A stretch of DNA of 64,000 nucleotides from JAFGAV01 sp041479055. GTDB taxonomy: Bacteria > Acidobacteriota > Aminicenantia > Aminicenantales > JAFGAV01. A program made the translations under genes and the position numbers. The DNA is taken from positions 2,790,001-2,854,000 of the forward strand of contig OY969762.1 in NCBI GenBank assembly GCA_963702835.1, given 5' to 3'. A model generated the notes under the pieces. It saw nothing but the letters and a program-made list of their open reading frames with translations, was not told where the DNA came from and did no database searches. Shown here one piece after another: positions 34,607 through 43,131 of the stretch. Position 1 is the first letter of the stretch. Each line of letters begins with the position of its first letter.

Positions 34607-35962
34607 CTATTCCAGGCTGTACTTCTTAATCTTGGCCCAGAGGGTCTTGCGGTCGATGCCCAGTATCTCGGCCGCCCGGCTCTTGTTGCCGTACTGGGCG
34701 CGCAGCACGGTGCGGATGTATTCCTTCTCCACTTCTTCCAGGGTGCGAAATCTTCCGCCCACCGGCCCCAGGCTTTGGGTCCCGGCGCTGATGCCGTGAT
34801 ACATAAGGTCCTCGAGCTCGATCACATCCGTTTTGGACAGAACCACAGCCCGCTCGACGGTGTTTTCCAGCTCCCGGATGTTGCCCGGCCAGTCGTAGTC
34901 CTGGAGGGCCTGGACGGCCCGGGAAGTGACCGAAGTCACATTCTTCTTGGCCCTTTTATTGTACTTCTGCAGGAAATGTTCGACCAGAAGGGGAATATCC
35001 TCCCTCCGTTCCTTAAGAGGGGGGAGATGGATGGGGACGACGCTCAGCCGGTAGAAGAGGTCCTCCCGGAATTTTTCCTTCCGCACCAGGTCCTCCAGCT
35101 TCTCGTTGGTGGCGGCCAGAATGCGGACATCGACCTTGATGGGCCGGGAACTCCCAATCCGGGTCACTTCCCGCTCCTGGATGACCCGCAGCAGCTTGGC
35201 CTGGATGTTGAGGCCGATGTTGCTGATCTCGTCCAGGAAAATGGTCCCCCCGTCGGCCACTTCGAAACGGCCGTGCTTGGTCTCATGGGCCCCGGTAAAC
35301 GACCCCTTGACATGACCGAAGAGCTCGCTTTCGAAGAGCGTCTCCACCAGGGCTCCGCAGTCCACCACCACGAAGGGCGCGTTGCGCCGAAGGCTGTGGC
35401 GGTGGATTTCGCGGGCGATAAGCTCTTTGCCCGTCCCGCTCGCGCCGGTGATCAAAACCGTGCTCTCGGCGGGGCTGACCTGCCGGACGATGTCCAAGAC
35501 GCAGGCCATGGCCCGGCTCTTGCCCACGACCAGGTCGAATTCTCCCTTGGACTCCAGCTCGCGGCGCAGGGCCAGGTTCATGATCAGCATCTTCCGGCCG
35601 TCGAGCGCCCGGCGGGCAGCCACCCGGAGTTCCTCCGGGGTAAAGGGTTTGGACACGTAGTCGAAGGCGCCCCGCTTAACCGCTTCCACGGCCGACTCGA
35701 TCGAGGCGTAGCCGGTGATGATAACCACGGCTGTCTCGGGGCTGATGTCCTTGATCCGGCGCAGGACCTCCAGGCCGTCCATCCCGGGCAGTTTCAAGTC
35801 CAGGAGGACGAGGTGGAACGATTCGGCGTTGAAAAGGGCCAGCCCACCCTTGCCCTCCTTGGCCTCCTGGACTACGTACCCTTCCCGTCGCAGGACCTGG
35901 CCGCAAGAATCCAGGATGGCGGGGTCGTCGTCGATGATCAGGACGCGGGGTGTTTCTTTCAT
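34607..35962 (-). CDS. Sigma-54-dependent response regulator (NtrC family)
   Basis: This 451-residue activator has a receiver domain (phospho-Asp in LLDLKLPGMD), an AAA+ domain (about 140-380) and a C-terminal Fis-type helix-turn-helix (KSRAAEILGIDRKTLWAKI). The AAA+ part shows Walker A GASGTGKELIA, the sigma-54 contact loop GSFTGA (usual GAFTGA) and Walker B GGTIFLDEI. It drives open-complex formation at -24/-12 promoters. Its start overlaps the stop of the adjacent Cache kinase gene, its likely partner. Two sigma-54 promoters with related upstream palindromes nearby are its likely targets. Confidence 0.95.
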   Translation of the reverse strand: MKETPRVLIIDDDPAILDSCGQVLRREGYVVQEAKEGKGGLALFNAESFHLVLLDLKLPGMDGLEVLRRIKDISPETAVVIITGYASIESAVEAVKRGAFDYVSKPFTPEELRVAARRALDGRKMLIMNLALRRELESKGEFDLVVGKSRAMACVLDIVRQVSPAESTVLITGASGTGKELIAREIHRHSLRRNAPFVVVDCGALVETLFESELFGHVKGSFTGAHETKHGRFEVADGGTIFLDEISNIGLNIQAKLLRVIQEREVTRIGSSRPIKVDVRILAATNEKLEDLVRKEKFREDLFYRLSVVPIHLPPLKERREDIPLLVEHFLQKYNKRAKKNVTSVTSRAVQALQDYDWPGNIRELENTVERAVVLSKTDVIELEDLMYHGISAGTQSLGPVGGRFRTLEEVEKEYIRTVLRAQYGNKSRAAEILGIDRKTLWAKIKKYSLE

Positions 35963-37947
35963 TCCGAGGCCTTCTCCTGTTTCAGGGGGAGCAGGATGGT
36001 GAAAGTGGCTCCCTTCCCCGGCTCGCTGCGGACCTGGATATTCCCCCCATGCTTCTGGATGATGCTGTAGCTGATGGCCAGGCCCAATCCCGTTCCCTGT
36101 CCCACTTCCTTGGTGGTAAAAAAAGGCTCGAACAGCCTCTTCCTGTCTTCGGGCTTGATGCCGTGGCCGGTGTCCGTGAACTCGACCCGCAGAAGCCCCG
36201 CCGCTTCATCCGAAACGGTGCGGATGGTGAGCGTGCCGCAGCCGGCCATGGCCTCGGCGGCGTTGAGAATGATGTTCATGAAGACCTGTTGGAGTTGGGA
36301 GGCGTCGGCCACAACTTTGGGCAGGGGAGCGTAATCCTTGCGAATGGTGATATTCTGAAAAAGAGCCTGCCGTTCGATGATGGCCAGAGCCCGCTCCACA
36401 ACCTCGCTGATATCCGAGAGGACCATCTTCGGCTCCTTGGGCCGGGCGAACTCCAGCAGGCCTTTGACGATGTCCTTGCAGCGCGTGGTCTCCTTGACGA
36501 TCTTCTTCAGGTTCTCGTGCTGGGGGGTGTCTTTGGGAGTGTCCTCCAGGATGAGATGGCTGTAGATGAGGATGCCGCCCAGCGGGTTGTTGATCTCATG
36601 GGCGATTCCGGCCGCCAATTTACCCAGGGAGGCCAGTTTTTCCGACTGGACCAGGTGGGCCTGCATTTCCCGCAGCTCAGAGGTGCGCTCCTCGACTCTC
36701 TTTTCCAGGGTGCGGGTCCAGTCGATGAGCTTCTCATTGGCCTCCTTCAGGTTGTCGGTCATGCGGTTGAACGAGTCGGCCAGCCGGCCGATCTCGTCCC
36801 GGGCGTGGACCTCGACCTTGTGGGACAGGTCACCGCGGGCGATCTCCCGAGTGGCCACCACCATTTGTTGCAGGGGGTTGATGATCCGGCCCGTGGAGAA
36901 ATAGAGCATGACCAAAAGGAAGAGGACGAACAGGCCGGCCAGGAGGGAAAAAGCCAGCATGACCCGGTTGGTTGTATCCAGGTAAGGCTTTTCCAGCATG
37001 CCTACGTAGAGGATGCCGATGATCGTGTCATCCGGGCTGAAAATGGGTTCGTAAGCGGTGATGTACCAGTCATTGACCACGAAGGCCCTGGCGATCCAGG
37101 GCTTTCCCTTGACCAGGACCGCTTCCTTGACCTCGAGGGAGATCCGGGTGCCCACCGCCCGTTCGCCGTTGCGGTTCTTGACGTTGGTCGAAATGCGCAG
37201 ATCATTCTGGAAGATGGTGGCTGTCCCGATCTCCGCACCCTTGTACTTTTCTCCCTTGAAGACAAGCTCCTTGACCTTGTCCACGATCTCGTAGTTCCGG
37301 TTGAGGAGGATGCCGCCGTAGAGAACGGCCAGCAGGCGGCCGTCCTCGGACTGGATTCCCGCGGCGGCTTTGAGCATCAGGCCGCTGGTTTCTGTGGTTT
37401 CCGGACGCTGGGCGGCCATGGGCGTGGGCAGGATCTGCATGGTGGCCTGGTCGGCCAGAGCCCCGCTCTCCTTGAGGAGTTCCGGCCGGGGGACAATCTG
37501 CGGTCCGGCGTGAACGCCTCCCCCCAAAGCCTGGCGCACCAGCGTATCTCCGGACTCGTCGTCGCCCACCACCTCCGGATTCCGGGTGCGGATGAGGACC
37601 TTTCCCCGCCTATCGGTCAGGGTCAGTATGTCCAGCCCGTACTGCGCCCGGACCCGGTTAAGGTATTTCTGAAGGATGTCGGTCCGGCCTCCGGCCACCG
37701 CATCACGGATGCCTTCCCGGGCCGCAGTCAGGCTGACGATGTCCCGGATGTCGTTGAGCTTTTCGGTGAAGACCAGGCGGGCTGAGGACAGGTCATGTTT
37801 GATCTTGTTTTGGGCCTGGCCTATCAGTGTGCCTTTGACCAGGCGGTAGCCGACGACGAGGGACAACAAGCCGCCGATGACGATAATGACCAGGAAGGTC
37901 AGGATGAGCTTTGTCCGCAAGGACAATTGCCTGAATCTGAAGGTCAT
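35959..37947 (-). CDS. Membrane sensor histidine kinase (Cache-HAMP-HisKA-HATPase)
   Basis: This 662-residue kinase has a membrane helix near 12-35, an extracytoplasmic double-Cache-like domain to about 315, a second helix, HAMP, H-box GIAHEINNPLGGI and ATP-binding motifs (NAAEAMAG, DTGHGI, GTGLGLAI). It is a full-length paralogue of the kinase at 15469-17466. It overlaps the NtrC gene by four bases, so together they form the two-component system likely to control the hydrogenases on either side. The ligand is unknown; small organic acids are common Cache ligands. Confidence 0.93.
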   Translation of the reverse strand: MTFRFRQLSLRTKLILTFLVIIVIGGLLSLVVGYRLVKGTLIGQAQNKIKHDLSSARLVFTEKLNDIRDIVSLTAAREGIRDAVAGGRTDILQKYLNRVRAQYGLDILTLTDRRGKVLIRTRNPEVVGDDESGDTLVRQALGGGVHAGPQIVPRPELLKESGALADQATMQILPTPMAAQRPETTETSGLMLKAAAGIQSEDGRLLAVLYGGILLNRNYEIVDKVKELVFKGEKYKGAEIGTATIFQNDLRISTNVKNRNGERAVGTRISLEVKEAVLVKGKPWIARAFVVNDWYITAYEPIFSPDDTIIGILYVGMLEKPYLDTTNRVMLAFSLLAGLFVLFLLVMLYFSTGRIINPLQQMVVATREIARGDLSHKVEVHARDEIGRLADSFNRMTDNLKEANEKLIDWTRTLEKRVEERTSELREMQAHLVQSEKLASLGKLAAGIAHEINNPLGGILIYSHLILEDTPKDTPQHENLKKIVKETTRCKDIVKGLLEFARPKEPKMVLSDISEVVERALAIIERQALFQNITIRKDYAPLPKVVADASQLQQVFMNIILNAAEAMAGCGTLTIRTVSDEAAGLLRVEFTDTGHGIKPEDRKRLFEPFFTTKEVGQGTGLGLAISYSIIQKHGGNIQVRSEPGKGATFTILLPLKQEKASE

Positions 37948-38029
37948 GGCTGGTTTGATGGCCGGGCCTCCTTACTATTAAGATAAAAAAAGGGGACGGC
38001 CTTGTCTAGAGACTGTCTCCTGTCGAACC

Positions 38030-39496
38030 TTATCTGGAAAGCCGGCGGACGAGGTTCCTTTGTCTGTCGTAGATGTTGATGATGAGCGGCATCTCGCCGG
38101 GCAGGGCGTGCGTCCCGCAGGCGTGGCAGGGGTCGTAGGCCCGAAAGCCCATTTCAACCATGTTGAGCAAGCCGTCGGAGACCTTTCCGCCCTTAATGAA
38201 GGCTTTGGCCGCCTTCTCAATGGACATATTGATGGCCGCCGCATTGCCCACCGTGGCCACGATGAGGTTGGCCTCGGTCATGATCCCTCGCTGGTCGGTC
38301 TTGTAATGGTGGATGAGGACGCCGCGGGGCGCCTCGACGATGCCCACGCCCTCGTCCGGGACGGCGGTGGGGATGGTGCGGATCTTGGGGTCGGTTATGG
38401 TTTTGTCCTCCAGGAGCAGGACCATGGATTCGGCGGCCTGCAGGGCTTCGATCAGCCGGGCCCAGTGGAAGGCCAGGGTGTTGTGCGCCGGCTTCCCGCC
38501 CAGGACGGAATACATCCGCTCGTATTCGGCCTGGGCCAGGGGCGTGGCCATTCCGTCTGAGGCGTTGAGCCGGGCCAGGGGCGCCACGCGGTAAACGCCG
38601 CTGTCTTTGCCCTCCAGGAATCCCTTCCAGCCGACCTTCTTGAGGAAAGGGAACTTGATGTAGGTCCAGGGCTCGACGTGCTCGGCGATATGGTCCAGGT
38701 ACTGGCCAGGCTTGAACTTGGCGAATTCCTTGCCCTCCGGGGTGACGATGCGCACGTCGCCGTCGTAGAAATTGACCTTGTTCTTGTCGTCCACAAGCCC
38801 CATGTAGTAGGTCTTGATGGTGAAGGCGTCGCTAACCACCAGGTCCACATACTCCTTGTTCTTGAGGACGACGTCGTCGAAGATCTTCAGGGCGAACTGG
38901 GCGAACTCCACGGCCGCCTTGGCCACCTCCAGGAACCGGGCCCGGTGCTCCTCGTCCAGCCCCTTGGACACGCCGCCGGGCAGGCCGCACACGGGATGGA
39001 TGACCTTGCCTCCCAGGTAATTGATGATGTCCCGGCATTCCCGGCGGATCTTGATGACCTGGCCGCCGATCTCCAGCCCGACCTTGCCGATGACGCCCAG
39101 GATGTTCCGCTCCGCCTTGGGCGCCTGGGGGCCGACCACGAAGTCCGGGCCGCCCAGGAAGAAGAAGTGGAGGGTGTGGTCTTCCATCATGAAGGTGTTG
39201 TAGATGAGCTCCCTGATCTTGCGGGCTGTGGGCGTAGGCTGGACATGGAAGACCGCGTCCGCGGCCTTGGTGGAGGCCATGTGGTGGGCCGTGGGGCAGA
39301 CGCCGCAAATGCGCGGGGTGATGCGGGGCATCTCCTCCACCGGCCGGCCCACGGCGAACTGCTCGAAACCCTTGAGCTCCGGGATTTGGAGAATGGCCCG
39401 CTCGACATCTCCCTTGTCATCGAGGAAGATCTCGATTTTGCCGTGGCCCTCCAGCCGGGTGATGGGGTCGATGGTGATTCGTTTGCCGTTATTCAT
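38030..39496 (-). CDS. mvhA: [NiFe] hydrogenase large subunit, MvhA-like (group 3c type)
   Basis: This 488-residue catalytic subunit carries L1 motif RICGVCPTAHHMAS near residue 61 and L2 motif DPCHACGTH near the C-terminus, giving the four Ni ligands. The tail after the L2 histidine (ALPGEMPLIINIYDRQRN and a few more) is the part removed by a maturation protease after nickel insertion. RLEGHGKIEIFLD and PRGVLIHHYKTDQRG are typical of the F420-non-reducing, Hdr-associated type. It overlaps the small-subunit gene by four bases and ends the Mvh unit. The frame is intact, unlike the sulfhydrogenase. Confidence 0.93.
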   Translation of the reverse strand: MNNGKRITIDPITRLEGHGKIEIFLDDKGDVERAILQIPELKGFEQFAVGRPVEEMPRITPRICGVCPTAHHMASTKAADAVFHVQPTPTARKIRELIYNTFMMEDHTLHFFFLGGPDFVVGPQAPKAERNILGVIGKVGLEIGGQVIKIRRECRDIINYLGGKVIHPVCGLPGGVSKGLDEEHRARFLEVAKAAVEFAQFALKIFDDVVLKNKEYVDLVVSDAFTIKTYYMGLVDDKNKVNFYDGDVRIVTPEGKEFAKFKPGQYLDHIAEHVEPWTYIKFPFLKKVGWKGFLEGKDSGVYRVAPLARLNASDGMATPLAQAEYERMYSVLGGKPAHNTLAFHWARLIEALQAAESMVLLLEDKTITDPKIRTIPTAVPDEGVGIVEAPRGVLIHHYKTDQRGIMTEANLIVATVGNAAAINMSIEKAAKAFIKGGKVSDGLLNMVEMGFRAYDPCHACGTHALPGEMPLIINIYDRQRNLVRRLSR

Positions 39497-40473
39497 TTGA
39501 CTGCCTCCAGTCTTTTGCGTCTGAGGATGCTATGGGGCAGGCTGAACCGGTAGAAGGTGCCTGCCGGGTCGACGATGGTCTCCACGATCTTGTCGATCTC
39601 TTTCTCGTCGTTGGTGGCCAGGATCGAGGCGAAGGCCGACAGGAACTTGGCCCCCTGGTCGATGACCTGGTCGGTGGGGCCGAAGCAGCCTCGGCAGGGC
39701 ATGTTGGCCGAGATGCAGCGCTGGCCGCATCCGGTGCGAGTGGCCGGTCCCATGCACACCACTCCCTGGGCCAGGAAGCAGGCCTTGGGGTCGAGAAAGA
39801 CCTCCCAGGGGCGTTTAATCTCTTTTATCTCCAGCTTCTCCGGCTTGGTGTCGTTCCGGTCGCACTCGTCGCATTCCGATTTGTTGGGCGAGAGGACCGA
39901 GCCCTTGGGCGGCAGTTTGCCCTCCAAGATGGCTGTGACCGCATTCAGGATGAGGTCGCGGGGCGGGGCACAGCCGGGCAGGTAATAATCGACGTCGATG
40001 ACCTGGTCAAGGGAATAGACCGTGTCGTAGAAGCTCGGCAGATGGAGCTCCTTGCCGTCCACCATGCTTTTTTCCAGGGGAACGACACCCTGAGGGTTGT
40101 CGGTGGAAGGCGTGGTCAGGTAGGCCCGCCGGAAAATGGTCTCTTTGTTCCAGAAGTTGCCCAGCCCGGGAATGCCCCCCATGTGGGCGCAGGAGCCGTG
40201 GGCGACAATCATCTGGGATTTGCGCCGCAGGAGCTTGACCATCTCCTCCTGCTCGCTGAGGCGTATAGCGCCGTTGATGAAGCTCACGGCGATGGAGCCG
40301 TCGGGCATGGCCTCCACGTCGCTCCGCTTGAAATCAAGGGCCACCGGCCAGAAGACGATGTCCACCGCGGCCACGACCTTGAGGATGTCCTCGGCCAGGT
40401 CGACGATGGATTCCTCGCAGCCGCCGCAGGAGGCGCACCAGTAAAAAGCGACCTTAGGCTTGGCGCTGTTCAT
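39493..40473 (-). CDS. mvhG: [NiFe] hydrogenase small subunit, MvhG-like
   Basis: This 326-residue electron-transfer subunit starts VAFYWCASCGGCEESIVDLAED, the proximal-cluster motif of cytoplasmic hydrogenases. GSCAHMGGIPGLGN, DYYLPGCAPP, CMGPATRTGCGQRC and PCRGCFGP supply further cluster cysteines. There is no Tat signal, so the enzyme is cytoplasmic. It lies between mvhA (4-bp overlap) and mvhD (20-bp overlap). Confidence 0.93.
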   Translation of the reverse strand: MNSAKPKVAFYWCASCGGCEESIVDLAEDILKVVAAVDIVFWPVALDFKRSDVEAMPDGSIAVSFINGAIRLSEQEEMVKLLRRKSQMIVAHGSCAHMGGIPGLGNFWNKETIFRRAYLTTPSTDNPQGVVPLEKSMVDGKELHLPSFYDTVYSLDQVIDVDYYLPGCAPPRDLILNAVTAILEGKLPPKGSVLSPNKSECDECDRNDTKPEKLEIKEIKRPWEVFLDPKACFLAQGVVCMGPATRTGCGQRCISANMPCRGCFGPTDQVIDQGAKFLSAFASILATNDEKEIDKIVETIVDPAGTFYRFSLPHSILRRKRLEAVK

Positions 40474-40897
40474 GTTTACCTCCGTTGATGTTCAAAGGTC
40501 CCATTTTTCGGATCTGTTCGGTGAACTCGTTGCATACGTGCTGGAACTTGACGCCCTCTGCGGCCGAAACCCATTCCAGCCGGAACCGTTCGGGCTCGAT
40601 GCCCAGCTGTTCGAGCACTTTGGTGAGGAGCCGGTGCCGCCGGAGGGCTTTGTAGTTGCCCTCCTGGTAGTGGCAATCGCCGGGATGGCAGCCGGAGATG
40701 AGAACGCCGTCGGCGCCCTCGCGGAAGGCCTTGAGCACGAACTGCGGGTCCACGCGGCCGCTGCACATGACCCGGATGATGCGCAGGTTGGGGGCGTAGG
40801 TCAGGCGGGCCGTTCCGGCCAGGTCGGCGCCCGTGTACGAGCACCAGGTGCACAGAAACCCGACCAGCCTGGGTTCGAACTTTTGTTCCTGCATCAT
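40454..40897 (-). CDS. mvhD: MvhD-like hydrogenase/heterodisulfide reductase linker subunit
   Basis: This 147-residue [2Fe-2S] protein joins an Mvh hydrogenase to HdrA. Family motifs are FLCTWCSYTGAD, RVMCSGRVDP, GVLISGCHPGDCHY and the NxR-like RLEWVSAAEG. I chose ATG 40897, with GAGGAG seven bases before; a GTG at 40909 is part of that ribosome-binding site. Its presence argues that the Mvh-like hydrogenase docks to the HdrA encoded upstream. Confidence 0.92.
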   Translation of the reverse strand: MMQEQKFEPRLVGFLCTWCSYTGADLAGTARLTYAPNLRIIRVMCSGRVDPQFVLKAFREGADGVLISGCHPGDCHYQEGNYKALRRHRLLTKVLEQLGIEPERFRLEWVSAAEGVKFQHVCNEFTEQIRKMGPLNINGGKHEQRQA

Positions 40898-40996
40898 ATT
40901 TCTCCTCACTCAGACATTATGTTGTATAAAGAATCCTCGAGCCCGTGAATCGTGGAAGGGTGGCTGCCGAAGACGCCTTTTAATTTTTTAAAAGAT

Positions 40997-41034
40997 ATTA
41001 ATCCCCCCACCCCCCTTGGAATCAAGGGGGCAAG
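40997..41034 (+). repeat. C-run/G-run hairpin repeat, copy 1
   Basis: ATTAATCCCCCCACC leads into CCCCCTTG-GAAT-CAAGGGGG, a perfect 8-bp stem at 41011-41030. Related copies occur at 41261-41297, 57371-57472 and 61205-61303, each preceded by an AT-rich stretch and ATTAA. Confidence 0.6.
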
Positions 41035-41086
41035 AGGTTGGCGTTCTCGGAAAGGCCGGCGGGAGGGGCTCCCACACCCGCTCCTT

Positions 41087-41212
41087 GGAGGGGGAAGCGC
41101 TTCGCCTTCCCCCTTCCAACGGTCGCTTCGCTCCCGGCCTCCCCTTCTCGGGCTTCGTCCTGCGACCAAGGGGGCATACCCCCTTGGAACCCCTGTCCGG
41201 CCAAGGCCGGAC
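41087..41212. repeat. Cluster of three strong GC hairpins
   Basis: Stems are GGGGGAAGCG with CGCCTTCCCCC (about 41089-41113), CCAAGGGGG-CATA-CCCCCTTGG (41166-41187, perfect) and GTCCGGCC-AA-GGCCGGAC (41195-41212, perfect). The cluster lies between copies 1 and 2 of the C-run/G-run repeat in the 463-bp gap between the HdrA/NuoG gene and mvhD. Open frames cross it on both strands but look non-coding. The gap shows no sigma-54 promoter that I can find. Confidence 0.55.
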
Positions 41213-41260
41213 GCGCAGCCTTGCGAGCGTCTAGCATGAATGAAGACTTTAATCATAAAT

Positions 41261-41297
41261 ATTAATCCCTCTTCCCCCTTGGGCAATCAAGGGGGCT
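41261..41297 (+). repeat. C-run/G-run hairpin repeat, copy 2
   Basis: ATTAATCCCTCTT leads into CCCCCTTG-GGCAAT-CAAGGGGG (41274-41295). With copy 1 it flanks the three-hairpin cluster as direct repeats. Confidence 0.55.
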
Positions 41298-41310
41298 AAA
41301 AAGGTCGGCC

Positions 41311-41334
41311 GTGACAGGACCTCTCCTCTTCTTG
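41311..41334 (+). repeat. Dispersed short repeat, copy B
   Basis: GTGACAGGACCTCTCCTC then TTCTTG; one mismatch to copies A and C. It lies just past the stop of the HdrA/NuoG fusion gene. Confidence 0.5.
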
Positions 41335-41361
41335 AATGATTGATCATGGAAAAGGGCATGC

Positions 41362-43119
41362 TCAGACAACGAAAATCCCCTCGATCTCGGCGAAGATCTG
41401 CTGGTCGCGGAAGTGTTTCTGCTGGGCGGCACCGCTGGGGCAGGCGGCCGCACAGGTCCCGCAGCCCTTGCATAGGGCGTCGTTGACCACTGAAATGCCT
41501 TTCTCCTTATCGTAGGTGATAGCTGTGAAGGGGCACAGGCCGACGCACATCTGGCATCCGGCGCAAAGATCCTTGTCGATCTCGGCAGTGATAGGCTCCA
41601 GGGCAAAGGTCCCCTTGTCGGCCAGGGCCAGGGCTTCAGCCGCTGCGCCGCCGGCCTGAGCCACCGTATCGGGGATGTCACGGGGAGCCTGGCAGGTGCC
41701 GGCCAGGAAGATGCCGTCGGAGAAGGTGGACATGGGGGCCAGTTTAGGGTGCCTCTCCAGGAAGAAAGAGTCCTGGCTGCAGGAAATATTGAAGGTTTTA
41801 GCGATCTGCTTGTGGTCCAGGCTTGGCTCCAGGCCCGTGGCCAGGATAGCCATGTCCACCGGGATACGGCGCACTATGCCCAGCAGCGTATCTTCGACGC
41901 GGATGATAAGCCGGCCCTCCTCTTCCTTGCTGGCCGCAAAGTCGGTGATCTCCGACACCCGGCCGCGTATGAACTTGGCCCCTTCCTCGAGCAACCGATG
42001 GTAGAACTCCTCATAGCCCTTGCCGAAGCAGCGCATGTCGATGTAGAAGTCGTAGATCGCGGCCTTGGTCTTCTCCTTGATGAGGTGGGCGAACTTTAGG
42101 GAGTACATGCAGCACACCCGGGAACAGTATTCGTTGTAGTTCTCGTCGCGCGAGCCGACGCAGTGGACGATACCCACCGCCTTGGGCTCCCCGCCGTCGG
42201 CCAGCTTGATCTTGCCGCCCGTGGGGCCCGAGGCGTTCACCAGGTGTTCGAACTCCAGGGCGGTGATGATATTAGGGTAGCGTCCGTAGCCGTAGGCCGG
42301 GATTCGCCGCGCGTCGAACGACTTGAAGCCCGAGGCCAGGATGATCGAGCCGACCTCGAGATCCACCACCTCGTCCTGCATATCGTACTTGACCGCCTCG
42401 CGGTCGCAGACCTTGGCGCAGATGCGGCACTCGCCCGTCTTGAAGTGGATGCAGGCCTCCTGGTCGATGTAGGGCACCATGGGCACGGCCTGGCGGGTGG
42501 GGACACGGATGGCCGTCGTCGGCCCCAGGAGGAGCTCGTCGTGGATGACCTTCCGGCCGCGGAGGTCCTCCGCCACGATGGCCCCCGTCGGACAGAAGTA
42601 AGCGCAGGCCGTGCAGCCGATGCAAGCCTCGGAGGGCTCGCCGAAGGGCGTGGACACCTGACGCTCCGTGCCCCGCTCGGTGAAGCTGATGGCGTAGGCT
42701 CCGACGATTTCTCCGCAGGTCCGGATGCACAGGCCGCACAGGATGCACTTTTCCTCGGGGTCCTTGACCGGGAAACGGCTGTGGGTGATGCCCAGCGACC
42801 GGGCAATGTCCCTCACCGGTTCCGCGGCCGGCGCCCGGGCCAGGAGCATCTCCACGTTCATCTTCCGGGCGTTCAAGGCCCGCTGGGATGAGGTCTGGAT
42901 GTCCATGCCCTCGGCAACCTTGGTGTTGCAGGCGGTGACCAGTTCCGTCCGGCCCCGGTGCGAAGACTCCACCATGCACACCCGGCAGGCGGCATAGGGT
43001 TCCACCACCGGGTGGTAGCACAGCGTCGGGATCTTGATGTCAAGCTTCTTGGCAGCCTGGAGGATGGTGGCACCCTCCTCGGCCTCGATTTTTTTACCGT
43101 CTATGGTCAGGGTGATCAT
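41362..43119 (-). CDS. NuoG-like ferredoxin region fused to the C-terminal half of HdrA
   Basis: Residues 1-90 form a NuoG/HydA-type [2Fe-2S] domain (Cys34, 45, 48, 64). [4Fe-4S] motifs follow at CILCGLCIRTC (125-135) and CIGCTACAYFCP (166-177). From about 205 the sequence matches HdrA only downstream of its first ferredoxin motif: TRQAVPMVPYIDQEACIHF, the CRICAKVC cluster, CVGSRDENYNEYCSRVCC (Cys320, 332, 336, 337) and a C-terminal two-cluster ferredoxin (CAGCQMCVGLCP, CKGCGTCAAACP). The GxGxxG flavin-binding half of HdrA is missing and is encoded at 49647-50504. The protein probably joins the NuoEF-like NADH module to the Hdr core. It follows the nuoF-like gene by 12 bp. Confidence 0.88.
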   Translation of the reverse strand: MITLTIDGKKIEAEEGATILQAAKKLDIKIPTLCYHPVVEPYAACRVCMVESSHRGRTELVTACNTKVAEGMDIQTSSQRALNARKMNVEMLLARAPAAEPVRDIARSLGITHSRFPVKDPEEKCILCGLCIRTCGEIVGAYAISFTERGTERQVSTPFGEPSEACIGCTACAYFCPTGAIVAEDLRGRKVIHDELLLGPTTAIRVPTRQAVPMVPYIDQEACIHFKTGECRICAKVCDREAVKYDMQDEVVDLEVGSIILASGFKSFDARRIPAYGYGRYPNIITALEFEHLVNASGPTGGKIKLADGGEPKAVGIVHCVGSRDENYNEYCSRVCCMYSLKFAHLIKEKTKAAIYDFYIDMRCFGKGYEEFYHRLLEEGAKFIRGRVSEITDFAASKEEEGRLIIRVEDTLLGIVRRIPVDMAILATGLEPSLDHKQIAKTFNISCSQDSFFLERHPKLAPMSTFSDGIFLAGTCQAPRDIPDTVAQAGGAAAEALALADKGTFALEPITAEIDKDLCAGCQMCVGLCPFTAITYDKEKGISVVNDALCKGCGTCAAACPSGAAQQKHFRDQQIFAEIEGIFVV

Positions 43120-43131
43120 GGACTGTACCTC

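Noticed and set aside
40906..41286. Several open frames of 70-125 codons in the gap before mvhD
   Set aside because: They translate hairpin repeats into Pro/Arg/Gly-rich sequence on all frames; no start signals.
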